Shown here in pieces: positions 12,545 through 24,814 of a DNA stretch of 64,000 bases (position 1 is its first letter; each line of letters begins with the position of its first letter). Position numbers and translations under genes: made by a program. The DNA lies in assembly GCA_014925825.1 (NCBI GenBank), contig JACGCK010000032.1, positions 62,001-126,000 of the forward strand, in the 5' to 3' direction. The stretch comes from Pholiota molesta. Lineage: Eukaryota > Basidiomycota > Agaricomycetes > Agaricales > Strophariaceae. The notes beneath the pieces are model-generated. The model made no database searches. It was not told the DNA's origin and worked only from the letters and a program-made list of their open reading frames with translations.

Positions 12545-13003
12545 GGCTCGTATTCTGCGAGTGGTATATGCAACTGATTTAATTTTCGGACGGTTCAGTG
12601 ATAGCAACCACGAAGAAGTTTCGAAGAAGTCCTTCTGGAGATCTGCTAAGAAAGGCCTGTCAGGCCTCCTCATTTGTTCAATATGATGATAGATATTGAA
12701 ACTCTCGTACCAGAAACGTTGCATAGACGCAATACTGATGCTAATTTTGATCCTCCAGGTTGTACCTCATCAATAATAATTTGCCAGTGGCGTCGTGCAT
12801 CATGAATAACAGATTCATAGCTTCGACCCCTCGATTTATGTTGTCCACTGACTCGAAAAGCTGTTCTTAATGAATGACGGTGTTGGATGGAAGGTTGAGT
12901 CAAACAAGAGTCAAATAGATTTCGGGTCAAGTGCAAGTCGAATCTGAGTCGAGTCATCGCCCGTGTTCAAGTTGTACACCGTCACGGTCGCTTAGTCATC
13001 TGG

Positions 13004-13010
13004 TATAAAT
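13004..13010 (+). promoter_or_regulatory. TATA-like box upstream of the NFX1-type gene
   Basis: TATAAAT about 55 nt before ATG 13062. Position and sequence suit a core promoter. The rest of 12545-13061 shows nothing recognisable. Confidence 0.45.
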
Positions 13011-13061
13011 ATCTTTTCGTCCACTCGGTTTCTAAACCCACCACTTTATCTCCTCAACTTC

Positions 13062-16000
13062 ATGGAGACTGCAGGGTATCCTGCTGAAGTCGCGTCTGCT
13101 GCTGGTGTTCCAGTAACCAGCGCGACCTCAAACCAGCCAAAGCGGCGAAATCCACGCCAGGCGCGCCCGCAGGACGGCACCCCTCAACCTCCTAGTGCAG
13201 CGCAGCCTCGCCCACCTAGACGGCCAAGGCCACCGCAGAATCCAAACGATGTCAGCGCACCAACTGCAGGCAGCAGCAATCCCACGCGTGATGGGTCTCA
13301 ATCTCGCAATGCACGACGAAAGCAGATACCAACACCGACTACTGCAGACGGGACGACGGCACCACAGCCACGACGAGATGGCAATCGTAGAAAAGCCAAC
13401 TTCGGTGCTGGATTGACGCAGTCTGATGCCACGGAGAACCAAACTGCACCTGTCAACCAGCCGGCCAAGAAACGCATAACCAGACCATCTCCGCATCCCG
13501 ATTCCAAGCCTTCAGAAACGACATCGAAACCCGCGGCCGGTTCCAGCAAGCCTCAAGGGAAAGGCAGAGCCAAAAACCTTCCTCAAGGCGACGATCTCAC
13601 ATCCATTCTCATTCGCGATCTCAGCACGCCTCCATACCCAGACTGCCCGATCTGCTTCTCCGCAATACGCCCTGAGCAGGCCATTTGGTCGTGTTCGCCC
13701 TCGATCTCTATCGTCACTTCAAGCGACGCGCAGGTGCCGCAATACTGCTGGAGCTCCTTCCATGTCAAATGCATCCGTTCTTGGGCCGAGAAAAGCGTCA
13801 AGGAGGTTGCGGATGCGTGGCGAGCGAGGGGCGAGTCCGATAAGAAAGGAGACTGGAGATGTCCGGGCTGTCAAGCCAAACGCGAAACCGTGCCCTCAGG
13901 CTATTGGTACGTTCCTATACTTCTTATCATAGTTTTGTCTCTAACATCGTATCCAGGTGTTTCTGTCACTCAACCTCCGAGCCAAAACCACTACGACTAT
14001 CCACGCCACATTCTTGCGGAAACTCCTGTTCTCGTCCTCGAGAAAGTGGCTGCGGCCACCCGTGTCCTCTCCAATGCCACCCGGGCCCGTGTCCTCCATG
14101 TCAAGTCACCACTCGCCTCGAGTGCTACTGCCCAAAGAAAAGCGTCCTCACTTTCCGATGCGGGATTGACGCGAGAAGCGGCACTCGTAACCTGTCTTGT
14201 GGCAAGATTTGCGAGCGGACGCTGAACTGTGGCAAACACACATGCAACAAGATCTGCCATGCTGGAGAATGCGATCAGTGTGATGTGACGGAGACTGTCA
14301 AATGTTATTGCGGCAAGGAGGAGAAAACAGTAATTTGTGGCGAAGGTCGCGAAATTCAGTGCTTCGTCGAAGGAGAGACGCCTTGGATCGGTCGGTTCAC
14401 CTGCGATAACGTATGCGATAGGTATGTATTGTATATCTATCTCTTCTAGACCATGACTGACCCCTTCTATCAGATCATTCGATTGCGGAAAACACAGATG
14501 CCAAAAACCCTGCCATCCACCATCGTCCAAACCTGCTGTGTGCCCCCGCTCGCCTTCCCAAATCGCCCACTGCCCCTGCGGAAAGCACACCGTCGCGCCT
14601 TCCCCATCCGCCGACGCCTCTCAATACACCTTCCCCGCTCGCTTGGACTGCACCGACCCCATCCCGACATGCGGCTCCGTATGCGCCAAACCCCACCCCG
14701 CCTGCTCACACCCCTGCACCGCGAAATGCCACACCGGGCCCTGCCCGCCGTGCACCGTCCAGATCGTCCGCCCGTGCAGGTGCGGCGCGACGACGAAGAG
14801 CCTGCCGTGCTACGCGGTGCTGCAGGCGTCGGCCGCGGGCGTCGCGGAGACGGAGCTGCTGTGCGACCGCCCGTGCGCGGTGCTCCGCGCGTGCGGGCGG
14901 CACCAGTGCCGCCGGCTGTGCTGCCCGCTCGCGGCGCTGGCGGCGACGGCGCGGAAGGGCAAGAAGCGCGCGCCTGTGGAGGACGCGCAGGGGCTCGGCG
15001 AGGAGCAGGGCGGGCTGCATGAGTGCGACCTTGTCTGTGGGAAGCCGCTGTCGTGTGGGACGCATCGCTGTGCGCGGAGGGAGCATAAGGGCGCGTGTCC
15101 GCCGTGTCTGCAGAGTTCGTTCGAAGAGGTACGTTGGTTGCTTGTATGATTTGTTATCGCTGTACTGATCGATGTTCGTAGCTTGTATGCGCATGCGGCC
15201 GAACGGTCTACGAACCGCCCATACCCTGCGGCACGCGCATGGAGTGCCACTACCCCTGCGCGCGGCCGCTGCCGCCGTGCGGGCACTCCAGCACGCCGCA
15301 CTCGTGCCACGACGCCGGCGTCCCGTGCCCGCCCTGCGTGCACCTCGCGAGCAAGCGGTGCGCGTGCGGGAAGAAGGTGATGCCGAACGTGCGCTGCTCG
15401 CTCGAGACGGAGAAGGTGTCCTGCGGCACCGTCTGCGGGCGCCTGATGGCGTGCGGGTTCCACCACTGCGAGCGCCTCTGCCACGGCGACGACTGCGGGC
15501 CGTGCGTAGCGCCCTGTGGCAAAGCGCGGAAATCATGGTATGTCTTTCCTTTATGCTCTAGTGATGAACGAATCCTGATGGTGTCTTTTTTATAAAGTTT
15601 GCCTGAAGTGCATCCATGCACACTGCCGTGCCACGCGCCCTCCAGCTGCCCGGAGACGGACCGCTGCCAGTCGCTGATCACGCTGAGCTGCCCCTGCGGC
15701 CGCATCCGCCAGGCCGTGCACTGCGGCAAAAGCCTCACGTCGCGCGGCGCCGCCAGCGCGCAGTCCGCGCCGAAGTGCTCGAGCGAATGCCAGATCGCGA
15801 AGCGGAATGCGCGGCTGGCGGACGCGCTGGGCATCAACACTGAGGCCCGCGAGAAGGCTGCAGCGACGGTGTCGTATAACGACGAGGTCGTGGCGTTTGC
15901 GCGGGCGAATCCCAAGTTTTTGCCGATTGTGGAGAAGGCGTTCGCAGAGTGAGTAGTGATGTTTCTTTGTCTTTTCTAGTGTGAGAGTGCTAATGGTGTT

Positions 16001-16694
16001 TTGTGTAGTTTCGTCACGTCTGAAAAGCGGACGCAGGTTCTCCCGCACATGCCTCAAGACAGGCGAAAATTCGTTCATGATGTAAGATTTTGTTCTTATT
16101 AAGTACGATGAATGTTACCTGACCGTATTTCTTCTTTAGCTTGCCGCGATATACAGGATGGATACCCAAATGGTAGATCAGGAACCACATCGAAGGTAAA
16201 TACATTTACAAATGCAGACTAATATTCAGCCGCTAATGATGCATTTTAACAGCGTTCAACTCCTCCGTCGTGTGGACACGCGCATTCCTACACCCCTCCT
16301 TTCCAGTTACATCTCCTCGGTCGCCTCTCCTCCCAGCCTCGGAAAGCTCGCAGACTTCCGCAACATACGAGGCACCCAAGCACCATCTTGGCGGACCCTT
16401 GGGGCCAGTAACGCGCCAGCTTCTCGGCCCCAGAGCGCTGGGGCCTCCACGTCGAGCGCTACAGCCAATTCACGCGGATGGACATCTGTAGTCGCGAAAT
16501 CGACAACGCCAACACCAACGCCGCCACCGGCGTTGGCGAACCCAAGACCAGCAGCGACGTTGATGGGCGCATCCGCTGCGTCTCTTGCTGCTCGCCATGC
16601 GTCGCCTGCTGGGTCTGCAGCGCACACTCGCCCACCGTCGGCGTCTGCGGCCTCTGAGGAACCTGTGCCCGATAATTGGGACGATGATGCTTGA
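13062..16694 (+). CDS. NFX1-type zinc-finger / R3H protein (FAP1-like)
   Basis: Eight exons (13062-13906, 13957-14421, 14474-15128, 15182-15537, 15598-15948, 16009-16081, 16140-16195, 16253-16694) total 3243 nt, an exact frame of 1080 residues. After a basic, Pro-rich N-terminus comes an atypical RING/PHD-like finger (CPICFSAI...FHVKCIRSW...WRCPGC). Then follows a series of NFX1-type fingers, such as CGHPCPLQCHPGPCPPC, CGKHTCNKICHAGECDQC, CSHPCTAKCHTGPCPPC and CGFHHCERLCHGDDCGPC. The C-terminal part (from LGINTEAREKAA through FVTSEKRTQVL) fits an R3H single-stranded nucleic-acid-binding domain, followed by a low-complexity tail ending in acidic DNWDDDA. The family includes human NFX1 and yeast FAP1, which bind FKBP12 and act in transcription control or rapamycin response. 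Length and order match the family. Two cyclophilins lie 22 kb away; I infer no link. Confidence 0.93.
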
Positions 16695-19659
16695 ATGTTG
16701 AATGTTATATCTTGTTATACAGTTGATTATTATGTTATAGATAGACGAAAACAAGGAATAACAGAGCGATAGAAAACGAAAACACTAATGCTACAGGTCC
16801 GATACAAAAAGGTGATAGTGAAAGTCGAAGATAATAAGTTATGGTCGTGGTGTTCGTATCATGGACCAGAACATGATGTGCATAGGGAAATTTGAAGCGC
16901 TGTGGTTTTTTTGGTTGAAGCGTGGGTGGAAGGGACCGTTCACTCGCATGTGAACACTGAACACACTGGGCGTGGCTCTGGTTGAGCTTCGCGTGCAATA
17001 GGGACGTCAGAGATTTGTCTTGCGACCTGTGTGCGCGGGGGTGGTTAATTCGTTTTTTTGACTCAATAGTGAATGAAGGGATTTACAATAATAGATGGGA
17101 CGACGTTTGAGTTGAGGGGTAGGGGGACGGGCGATGCAGATGCCAATGTTAATGCTTGATTTAAACGATGTTAGCGCTTCAGATTTAGAGACCATGTTAT
17201 GAGGCAGACATACCAAAAGCAAAGGCGATGATGGAGAAGGTTGATAGTTGCATCGTCGTAAGTGCTTTATGGCTAATGGGAGACTTTGCTGTACTTGTTG
17301 CAATTGGAGAATGGCACGCGTTAAAAGTTCCACACCCGAAACTTTCTCATTATATAGGATTCTTAGAAACGCAGCCTCCTATAGGCCTAGCCAGTATGTT
17401 GAATATCAGGACAAAGGGAATGACCATTTGGGGTCTACAGTCCGAGTATTTTGCGGCTAGAATCAGACTAGCAAATCATGTTCAGAGACCGGCAAATTAA
17501 TATATTCGCCAGGTATCTGCTTCCCTTTGATCGTAGTAGCAGAGGACTCGACATATGCACCACGTTATGATAAGACGAAGCGATGGCGATATGCAAGCGA
17601 TATGGGTTGTTGAAGGCAAGGGCCATACACGGCACTTCCTATTTAATACGTTAGCTTGTTCATTCGCCTATCAGCTTGAGCTATTAATAATAACTTATAA
17701 GTATCTCGTAGTATCTTCCCAGAGGCTCCAAACTCACCGATTGAGTCTAAGCACATCTAATACAGTACGCTAAGAAATTGATTGCCTACGTACATGTACC
17801 ACACGATGTCAGCATTCGCCGCCGACATCTCACTAACAATCGCAGTGTGCTCCCACTTATGGATGCCGAAGTTATTTCTATATTTGGGGCGTGGACGTCT
17901 ATTTCAGGGCATCGTTGTTGTGGCTCTGCTATCGATGGCCTCGTTTCGAATTTCGTCCATGAAACGAACCCCGCCCCGCAAAAAAAGAAGCCGCACACAG
18001 AGTACTGATTTTCAGCGCCACGAAGCTCTGAATCACGCGCAAACTCAGAAGGGAAAGCGTTATCTGCCAATAGGCACAGGGAATTACTTATGTTGGAATT
18101 CTGGTAACGGAAATGGAGTAGGCAAAACAAAACCATAGGCCGAGTGAGCAGCGCTATGCGTCATTTCCTCCTGGACATATAATTTCAGCATTAAATTTTG
18201 TTAGGGAGTTGATGTGTGCTCTTCGTCGTACCTAAAAAATTGTACTACATCACGTCTTTCACAACGTTGACTAAGTATATGAAGCTCAGTAGAGGCAGAA
18301 TTACATTGTATTTATCATCCAAATTTATACGCTACTTAAGTCAGATAAAATAAACGCTGGCTTAAATGGCTTCTCAGTCTGGTTTTATGATTATCGGCAG
18401 TGATGTCAACACTGAGAACGGAGGAAAGCTGAGGAAGGCAATGAATTATATGGGCGATGCACGAAGGATTGTTGGCTATACTTATCCTTGTTATATGATC
18501 CCGAAATTTTTTTCTGAAAGGAATCAAGGACTCGGGAATCGTTCACCTAGTTTACACTCAAGCCGCAACGGGTACGCCTCATCCGCAGCGAGCACGACAT
18601 CACTGTGCGCCGCCGCCTCAGACGATGGACGAGGACGGACGAACAAAGAACAACAGGCTCGCCCCATCCGTAACGTGCACATTATCACGGTGCGCCGCCG
18701 CCTCTGACGCTGTTGCTGCCGCTGCCGCTATGGATGTGGGCAGTGGTAAGGCGGCGGTTGCGTTACGAGGTGCCAGTTCTCGATCCCGTGCTACCTAACC
18801 GTCTGCGCTTACAAAGGAGTTGCAGTATTTGCAGCTTCTGAGGTGCGCAGACGCATAATCAGGGGTCCCCAGCCCAAGCCTGAGCACCTCAAAGCCGGGC
18901 CCAAACTCGCGCATCACTGCCCGGGGCCTTGAGCTGGTGCCAGTCTAGCGCCTCTTGATGGCTTTTGTGGAATGTAACTAATAAAAGTGCCCTTCCATGA
19001 AGTTTCATCCCCTTCGTTTATGTTCTCGAAGTAAAAAGCCCTTGGTACATTGGAAAGAATTGAATATAATAATTTGTTTCCATTTTGAATTATACCTGCA
19101 ATATATATATACATGAAAATTGAGACTAGAGAGGCCAGGGAATTGGCCCTTATTCAACTCTAGGTAGGTTTCTGCATATGCAAAGCCCTAAGAACAGTCT
19201 TTTTCCGTGATGCAGCACGAAAATTCCGTGCGCATCAGGTAATATTTTGCATGAGGCATCAGCGCGCAGTGCGCGTTGCGCGAGCACTGCCTTTGGCGCC
19301 CGCGGCTGGCCGCTTAACACGGGCGGCGCGCATCGGCACAAATCACTTGGCTGATGGCCTTTTGTGATGGCCGCTTACCTCGCCAGGGCGTGAACGTCAT
19401 TCTCGCAGGTCGCAACGATACGTCCACTATGATCATCCCTCAGTGCAGGGGACTGGAGCTCAAGCTCAAGCTTGGCTTTGATATGCTGTGCATCTGTCAA
19501 TACCAAGTCATTACGCTGTGCGGACCTCGCAGTCCACAGTCCGCAGTCAAGTGCAGACCCGACCATATGCATTTTGGCTGCGCACCTGACATCACAATAC
19601 AAAAAGCCAGACCTTCGCTCGCATTGGGATTCTGATTCTTGTTCCCACATTTCATAGTC
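16695..19659. other. gene-poor region, about 3 kb
   Basis: No exon chain, tRNA or transposon domain could be supported on either strand. The short frames here lack codon periodicity or domain signs. Two imperfect copies of a GTGCGCCGCCGCCTC-containing segment lie near 18600-18630 and 18680-18715. The GC-rich stretch 19240-19340 is palindrome-rich. It may hold decayed transposon remains. Confidence 0.4.
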
Positions 19660-20641
19660 ATGATCATACCAGACTCCAACGACGCAGCTACAAAGCTGAA
19701 CTCGGAGACGAGCAAGCGGCCTTTGTCGGAACCATCAGTGAGTTCTGTCTGGTGTTACTAATTCAATATGGCGTCGTTCTCATCTCACGACATGATCAGG
19801 ATCCTCCTCCTGACTACTCCCAAGCAGCCTCGCAGAACGATCTGCCTTCCGTTCAAGCATCACTACCCCTACCAGACGTCAAACCCTCTAATTTTGTCTC
19901 TCTATCCCGTCCAAATTCCAGCATCTCAGGGAAATGGATAATCGAACCTTCATTGCTTATTCCGCCGTCATTGCTGCCTCCTTTGTCAAGTAACGAAACG
20001 GAGGAAACGAGGAGGAATCTATCACTTTTCTCCCAAAACGGCAATGTCGACGCTGAGATATTCATTATGCCGAGCAATAACGAAGCCTCCCATGGAGTCT
20101 TGAAGCGCAGCAGAATTCTTATTGAGGTTGCGTCAAAAAATGGGTCGGTTAAAACGAAAGTGGTGGGTCACAATTCATTCCGGCCGTTGAAGCTTCTTTG
20201 CATTTTTCTTTTCTTTTTCCATTACCACTACTGACCGTAATCATTTCTCAGCATGACGTAGCTTCTACGAATCCAAACAAGGCCCGCCTTCCGATGACAA
20301 TCTACGCATCCTCAGCCAACGGGCGCATCAACCTCTACCTTCCTCGCTCATTTCAAGGTCCCGCCTCCTTCAAGACGTGCAACGGCTCCGTTCGCTTGTC
20401 GAGCGCCATGAAAGCATCGGAAACCCAATTCTCCGACGTCGACCGTACGCAACGCAGCTTTATCGGCCATTTCGATCCGTCGGCGTGGGCGCACGAGGGG
20501 AAGTGGACAGGCGATGAGCTGTATGTCGAAGCGAAAAACGGGAATATGAATGTCTACTTCGATGACGAGGTCGATGCTCCCAAAGCCAAATCTCCCAAAT
20601 TTTTCGAGCGAATATATCAAGAGTTTTCCGCCCATTTTTGA
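19660..20641 (+). CDS. DUF7330 domain protein, intact copy
   Basis: Three exons, 19660-19737, 19800-20159 and 20252-20641, give 828 nt (275 residues), starting MIIPDSNDAA. The C-terminal two thirds match the Agaricomycete DUF7330 family: NGNVDAEIFI, KNGSVKTK, SANGRINLYLPRSF, CNGSVRLSSA, FIGHFDPSAW, WTGDELYVEAKNGNMNVYFDD. The repeating NG-x-V/I strands suggest a beta-solenoid-like fold, as in DUF4097-type adhesin-like domains; this is inference. The N-terminal part is Pro-rich (DPPPDYSQAA). No signal peptide or membrane helix is visible. Cellular role unknown. The gene is followed directly by a broken tandem copy, and it sits at the border of the first NACHT gene island. Confidence 0.82.
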
Positions 20642-20643
20642 TG

Positions 20644-21160
20644 TTGGGACACGAAGATGAGGACGAGAACTTTGTCGGAACCATCAGTGAGTTCTTTCTG
20701 GTGCTATTGATTCAATGTGATTTTCGTCTCATGATGAATCGACGACTCAGAATCCTCCTCCTGACTTCTCCAAAGCGGCCTCGCAGAGCGGTCCGACTTC
20801 CGTTCAAGCACCACTACTCCTACCAGACCTCAGACTCTCTAATTTCGTCTCTCTGACCCGCCCGAATTCAAGCATCTCATGAAAAAGGGTAGTGAAACCT
20901 ACATTGCTGATTCCACCATTATTGTTGCCTTCTTTATCACGTAGCGAGAAAGAGGAACAAGAATGTTTAGCTCAAAGAATTTTCCCATTTTTATCCCTAC
21001 GTGGTTACTTTCACGTTTTCATTTGTAATTATCGAACACATTTGATTGCTGTAGTCCGAGTGGGATTTCCGAAATGCCACAAGTTTATTAAGTACTACTG
21101 ACACAGAATTTCAACGATGCCCATAATCCTGAAATATTTATTGGAAAGGCGGCGGCAATG
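20644..21160 (+). pseudogene. broken tandem copy of the DUF7330 gene (5' half plus 3' flank)
   Basis: Starting right after the intact gene, the DNA repeats its exon 1 end (CTTTGTCGGAACCATCA), its intron and exon 2 (CCTCCTCCTGACT..., CCTACCAGAC, ACCCGCCCGAATTCAAGCAT) with stops and frameshifts. It then jumps, after the segment matching LLPPLSS...SLFS, to sequence matching the 3' flank of the copy at 28777-29360 (TTTTCATTTGTAATTATC near 21015). The middle and 3' coding part are missing here. Confidence 0.75.
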
Positions 21161-21259
21161 ACGATAACGACGTCGTCGTCGGCGTCGTCTCGGGAAGCCA
21201 TGATGGTGAGGCCTGATACCCATTGATTGATTGGTTATTGAGATACAGGGCATTGATTA

Positions 21260-24100
21260 TCAGTGCAGTGGCCTTCTCTCTTGCAAATGTAGATTGATGC
21301 GGTCTGTAAGCTCGGGGTATTTTTTTGCTATTTCTTTCTTGCGATCATCATCCATGTCCTGCCAGTGAGTTGTGAAATATGGAGCAAATACTTTAGCGAG
21401 ATGACGATAGACTTCGCGTTCGTTGTCAAATTCCTATAGTGTATTGTAGCGTCAATTTATGTTATGTAGTAGTTCTCACCGCTGTAAGCGTAATGCGTAC
21501 CTTCTCGTCTAAACATTCTAACACCTTTAGGAAGACATTGATAGCTTTTCCTGCAATGTCGGCATCATAGAAAGTTATGTCGAAATTTAAAAATGATTGG
21601 CGAAGTCGGCGGTCTGAAAGTTTTCCCCCTTTTAGGAAAATCAAGATTCTCTCCAGTGCATAAATTTCCTCCATAGATACAGCACGTAGATCATCAGTTG
21701 ACGAGAGTGGGTCAATTGTCGGAGGTCGTTTCTCAAGCATGAAGCATGCCAATTTGGTCCGGTATCCATTAACATCAATGTGATAAAGCTCGGAACGAGT
21801 TTCATCCAGGAGGAAGTCGGGGAGTGATGCATGAAGGAATTTTATCTTCCCAAATTGACCGCCTGAGTTAAATCCAAAGTGGATAACAGCTGTCAGATCA
21901 GCAAATAAGACTTCCAGCTCACCCCGCTCCAGCAGAAAGGCATCCTCGATGTACGTCATAGAGTCTGTTTTAGTAATTAAAATATATGCCAAAATGTCAA
22001 GCACTTTGTCGCACGGCTTGACCTGCGAGAAGATATGTTGATATAGTGCATCCAAATGTGCAAATGGGTTCTGGGAAGATGAATCTCGCAAATGGATACC
22101 GCGGATGACTTCGAGTTGATGAGCCGGATTGGCACGTGGGGATGATAGATAATTTATCACAACAGATGCGAATATGAATTGACCAGATGACTTGGATACA
22201 ATCTCCTCGACAGATGAAGCCGGGGGCCAATTGGTGGGGAGGTAGCGTCTGAGCAGGTGAGTCTCCTTGATATCCCGAAACTTGTCGACAAGATAGCGTC
22301 GTATGTCATCTGAGGTTTGCTCGATATCTGAATTGTCGAGAGGCAGTGTTTTCAGAATCTTGCTAATGGGCTTCCGTACAAATTCAGCCTCGATTTGCGG
22401 CTCACGACGACTGGCAATGAGAAATACAACTGGGATGTTCTTGCTACTTGCGATATTGCCCAGAGCCCTGATCAAGTCGGCTTGAACATTTCGATCATTA
22501 CATTCGTCGAGACCATCAATGAACACCACGAATAGTCGTCCCAAATGTGGAGGTAGCCGAAGAAGAGGATGAATGATGAGTTGTTGTACCTGAGATTCGA
22601 GGGATTGGCTGAAAACAAGGGGATTGCGTTCGATGACCAGAAGTATATCCTCCGAGATTTCTGGAATGGCCTGGATAAGCTGATAGACCAGTGTTGCCAC
22701 CAAGGGCGCAATAGTATTTCGCGTCGAGTCCCCTCTGAAAATGAAAAAGCTAGCAATGGCGATGGCCGCTTGAGTGCATCGTTTCGCGAGCGACTGCATG
22801 AGCGCAGATTTGCCTGCCCCCGCAGCGCCATTCAGCCACAGCAGCCACTGTTCGCGATATCCTGATTGCGTGATCCAGTCGTACATTTCCTGCAGGATGG
22901 CAATACGGGTGTCTGGATGGCACCGGGGTGGATCGACGCACTGGGCGGAAACGTGGATAGCAGCGGGAGCGACGCGCTTCTGTAGATATTTGAGGGCCTT
23001 GGCTATGGGAACATTAGTGAATATTTCGTCCTCCTTGGAGTGTGTTTGGTACGGTACTCACGTCGAGCGTGGTTGAGATTACTTACAACGCTTCCGGCTT
23101 GCGTGAAGTGTCCTCCAGAGATCACAACGTTTCCGTGCAACATTTGCATTGGCGCAGTATCGGGGTCTATCGCTCCCAACATATCGTTCGATGCCGCGTG
23201 CTCTGTTTCGCCAACGATGCACCATTAGTAGATATTTCATCCTACGTATATTGTGCCTGGTACTCACGTCGAGCGTTGTTTACACTATTTACAACGCTTT
23301 CAGCTTGTGTGAAGTGTCCTCCAGAGATCATAATGTTGTCCTTGTTACCGGCTGCTGCGCGATGTCCCCGTGCGCGACGGCTAAGATTGTTGGGCATGCT
23401 TGGCTGCGTGATTCGCGTGTCAGGCTGGATCGTTCTCTGGCGCACTTTGGACTCACGTTGATAACGCGAATCTCGGGGACCCTCTCACTACTGTCGACAT
23501 CTCCGACATCTTGCCAATCACTTGGGCCTTGCCTATTTGTACTTTGACGCTAAAGGATTTTCAGAGTCAGTCGCACCAACGTTCGAGTCGTATAAACTTG
23601 GCCAGCTCACTTCAAGGTCTAGCGCTCCCAACGTATCGTTCGGTGCCGTGTGCTTTCTTTCGCCAATAATGCGCTCTCGATCTGAGCGTACAGGTACTGG
23701 CTATAAACATTTGATTTAACTAACGGTAATTGTGCGCAATATGGACTCACCGTTGCGCCATTGACCCTGCCCTCCGGACGCTTCAAATCTGGTGCATCAG
23801 CCAATGAACCCGATCTCTATTCGCACTACTCACCTCATCAACAGCTATGTGGGTACCTGGCCTGTTTTCCTCTCCAGGAGGATCCGGCATGCTGTCATGG
23901 GTTCTACCCCCTAGAGGTGGACCAGGCGCAGTCGGCACGTCGGGCTGCCACACTTTTGGCGTCAATACGAGTCCTCTCCTGGCACCCTCCAGATAAATGG
24001 GACTCACCCGAGCAAAGATCTCTGGTGGACTTCCTGCATAATGGAATACCTCTTCGATTTTTCTCTTCAGTCTGTTGAGGATATTCTGGAAGAGACTCAT
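21260..24100 (-). CDS. NACHT-domain NLR-like protein 1, duplicated N-terminal GG-F exons
   Basis: The main exon is 21501-23002 and the last exon 21260-21433. Walker A is GAAGAGKS and Walker B VVFIDGLDEC; a SRREP sensor-like motif and the winged-helix-like IKFLHASLPDFLLDE follow. The last exon encodes a helical cap ending NLHLQERRPLH. Before NACHT lies the linker CVDPPRCHPDTRIAILQEMYDWI. Two upstream exons (23062-23202 and 23268-23380) each encode ISGGHFTQA, followed by Val/Asn-rich residues; they are repeats of one unit. The N-terminus is probably MSLFQNILNRLKRKIEEVF at 24100, but exons between about 23450 and 24000 are uncertain. Known NACHT proteins of fungi are STAND NTPases that oligomerise on activation and trigger programmed cell death or non-self response. 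There are no WD40, ankyrin or TPR repeats. It lies head-to-head with NLR 2. Confidence 0.78.
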
Positions 24101-24814
24101 CGAATTCAGGCTTGTGTAGTGCGTTGTGCGTAGGAAGTGGGCGGAGAATGTGACAAAAGTAATTCAAGTTTATTACGGCCAGTAGGACTTCCAAAATCGG
24201 GGCCGCAAGGAGTATATATGAGAGTCCTTAGTGGAAGTGGGAGTTAGAAAATGGTACAACTGGTGGAGAGCGTCACGTCCAGCGAGCTGGCCTGTGGACA
24301 GTGGACAGTGGTCTCTGGCAGGCTGTGCGGTAGGTCACGGGATAAAGGAACGGCCTATCCCGAGTGTTATGTACTGAATTGTCGTCTCTTGTCGTCTGAA
24401 AGGTCTGATTGACGTTGACAATGAGAGTCAGACGGAGGACATGAGGACAAGCGGCGTGTTTCTCGAGTGGCGATTATAGCTTAGTAATGGGCCATCAATT
24501 GAACCATACTTGCCCCCGTCCTCCCTCGTCCCCGCTAAGCAGTGTAACGAATGCATTAGCATTGGTCGCAGTCCTTTCACCAACATGCCTATCAGAAGTG
24601 GTCGCTACTTTATAATCAATTGCCACCCTGAAGCAAGCAATCTGGCCTATCTCCCTAACCCAAACTCGGCAGAGCCAGTTGAAGCCAGATTCCAGCAGAA
24701 TGAACCTGGAGAGCAGGTGAGCGCATCGCATTGGATTCAAGTCCTCCGATGATGTTGATTAGTATCCATTATTTAACGTTGCGAACTGGAAGTGGGACGT
24801 CATAAATCGCAAGA
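24101..24814. promoter_or_regulatory. shared divergent promoter region of two NACHT genes
   Basis: 714 nt between the head-to-head starts at 24100 (-) and 24815 (+). I see no clear TATA box or repeat. The arrangement would allow co-regulation of the pair. Confidence 0.35.

Noticed and set aside
14453..15561. Long Arg/Pro/Ala-rich frames on both strands within the NFX1-type gene
   Set aside because: By-products of high GC; the Cys-rich frame accounts for all exons.
17782..18138. Overlapping frames of 116-118 codons on opposite strands
   Set aside because: No domain, no exon partners, and both strands are equally open by chance.
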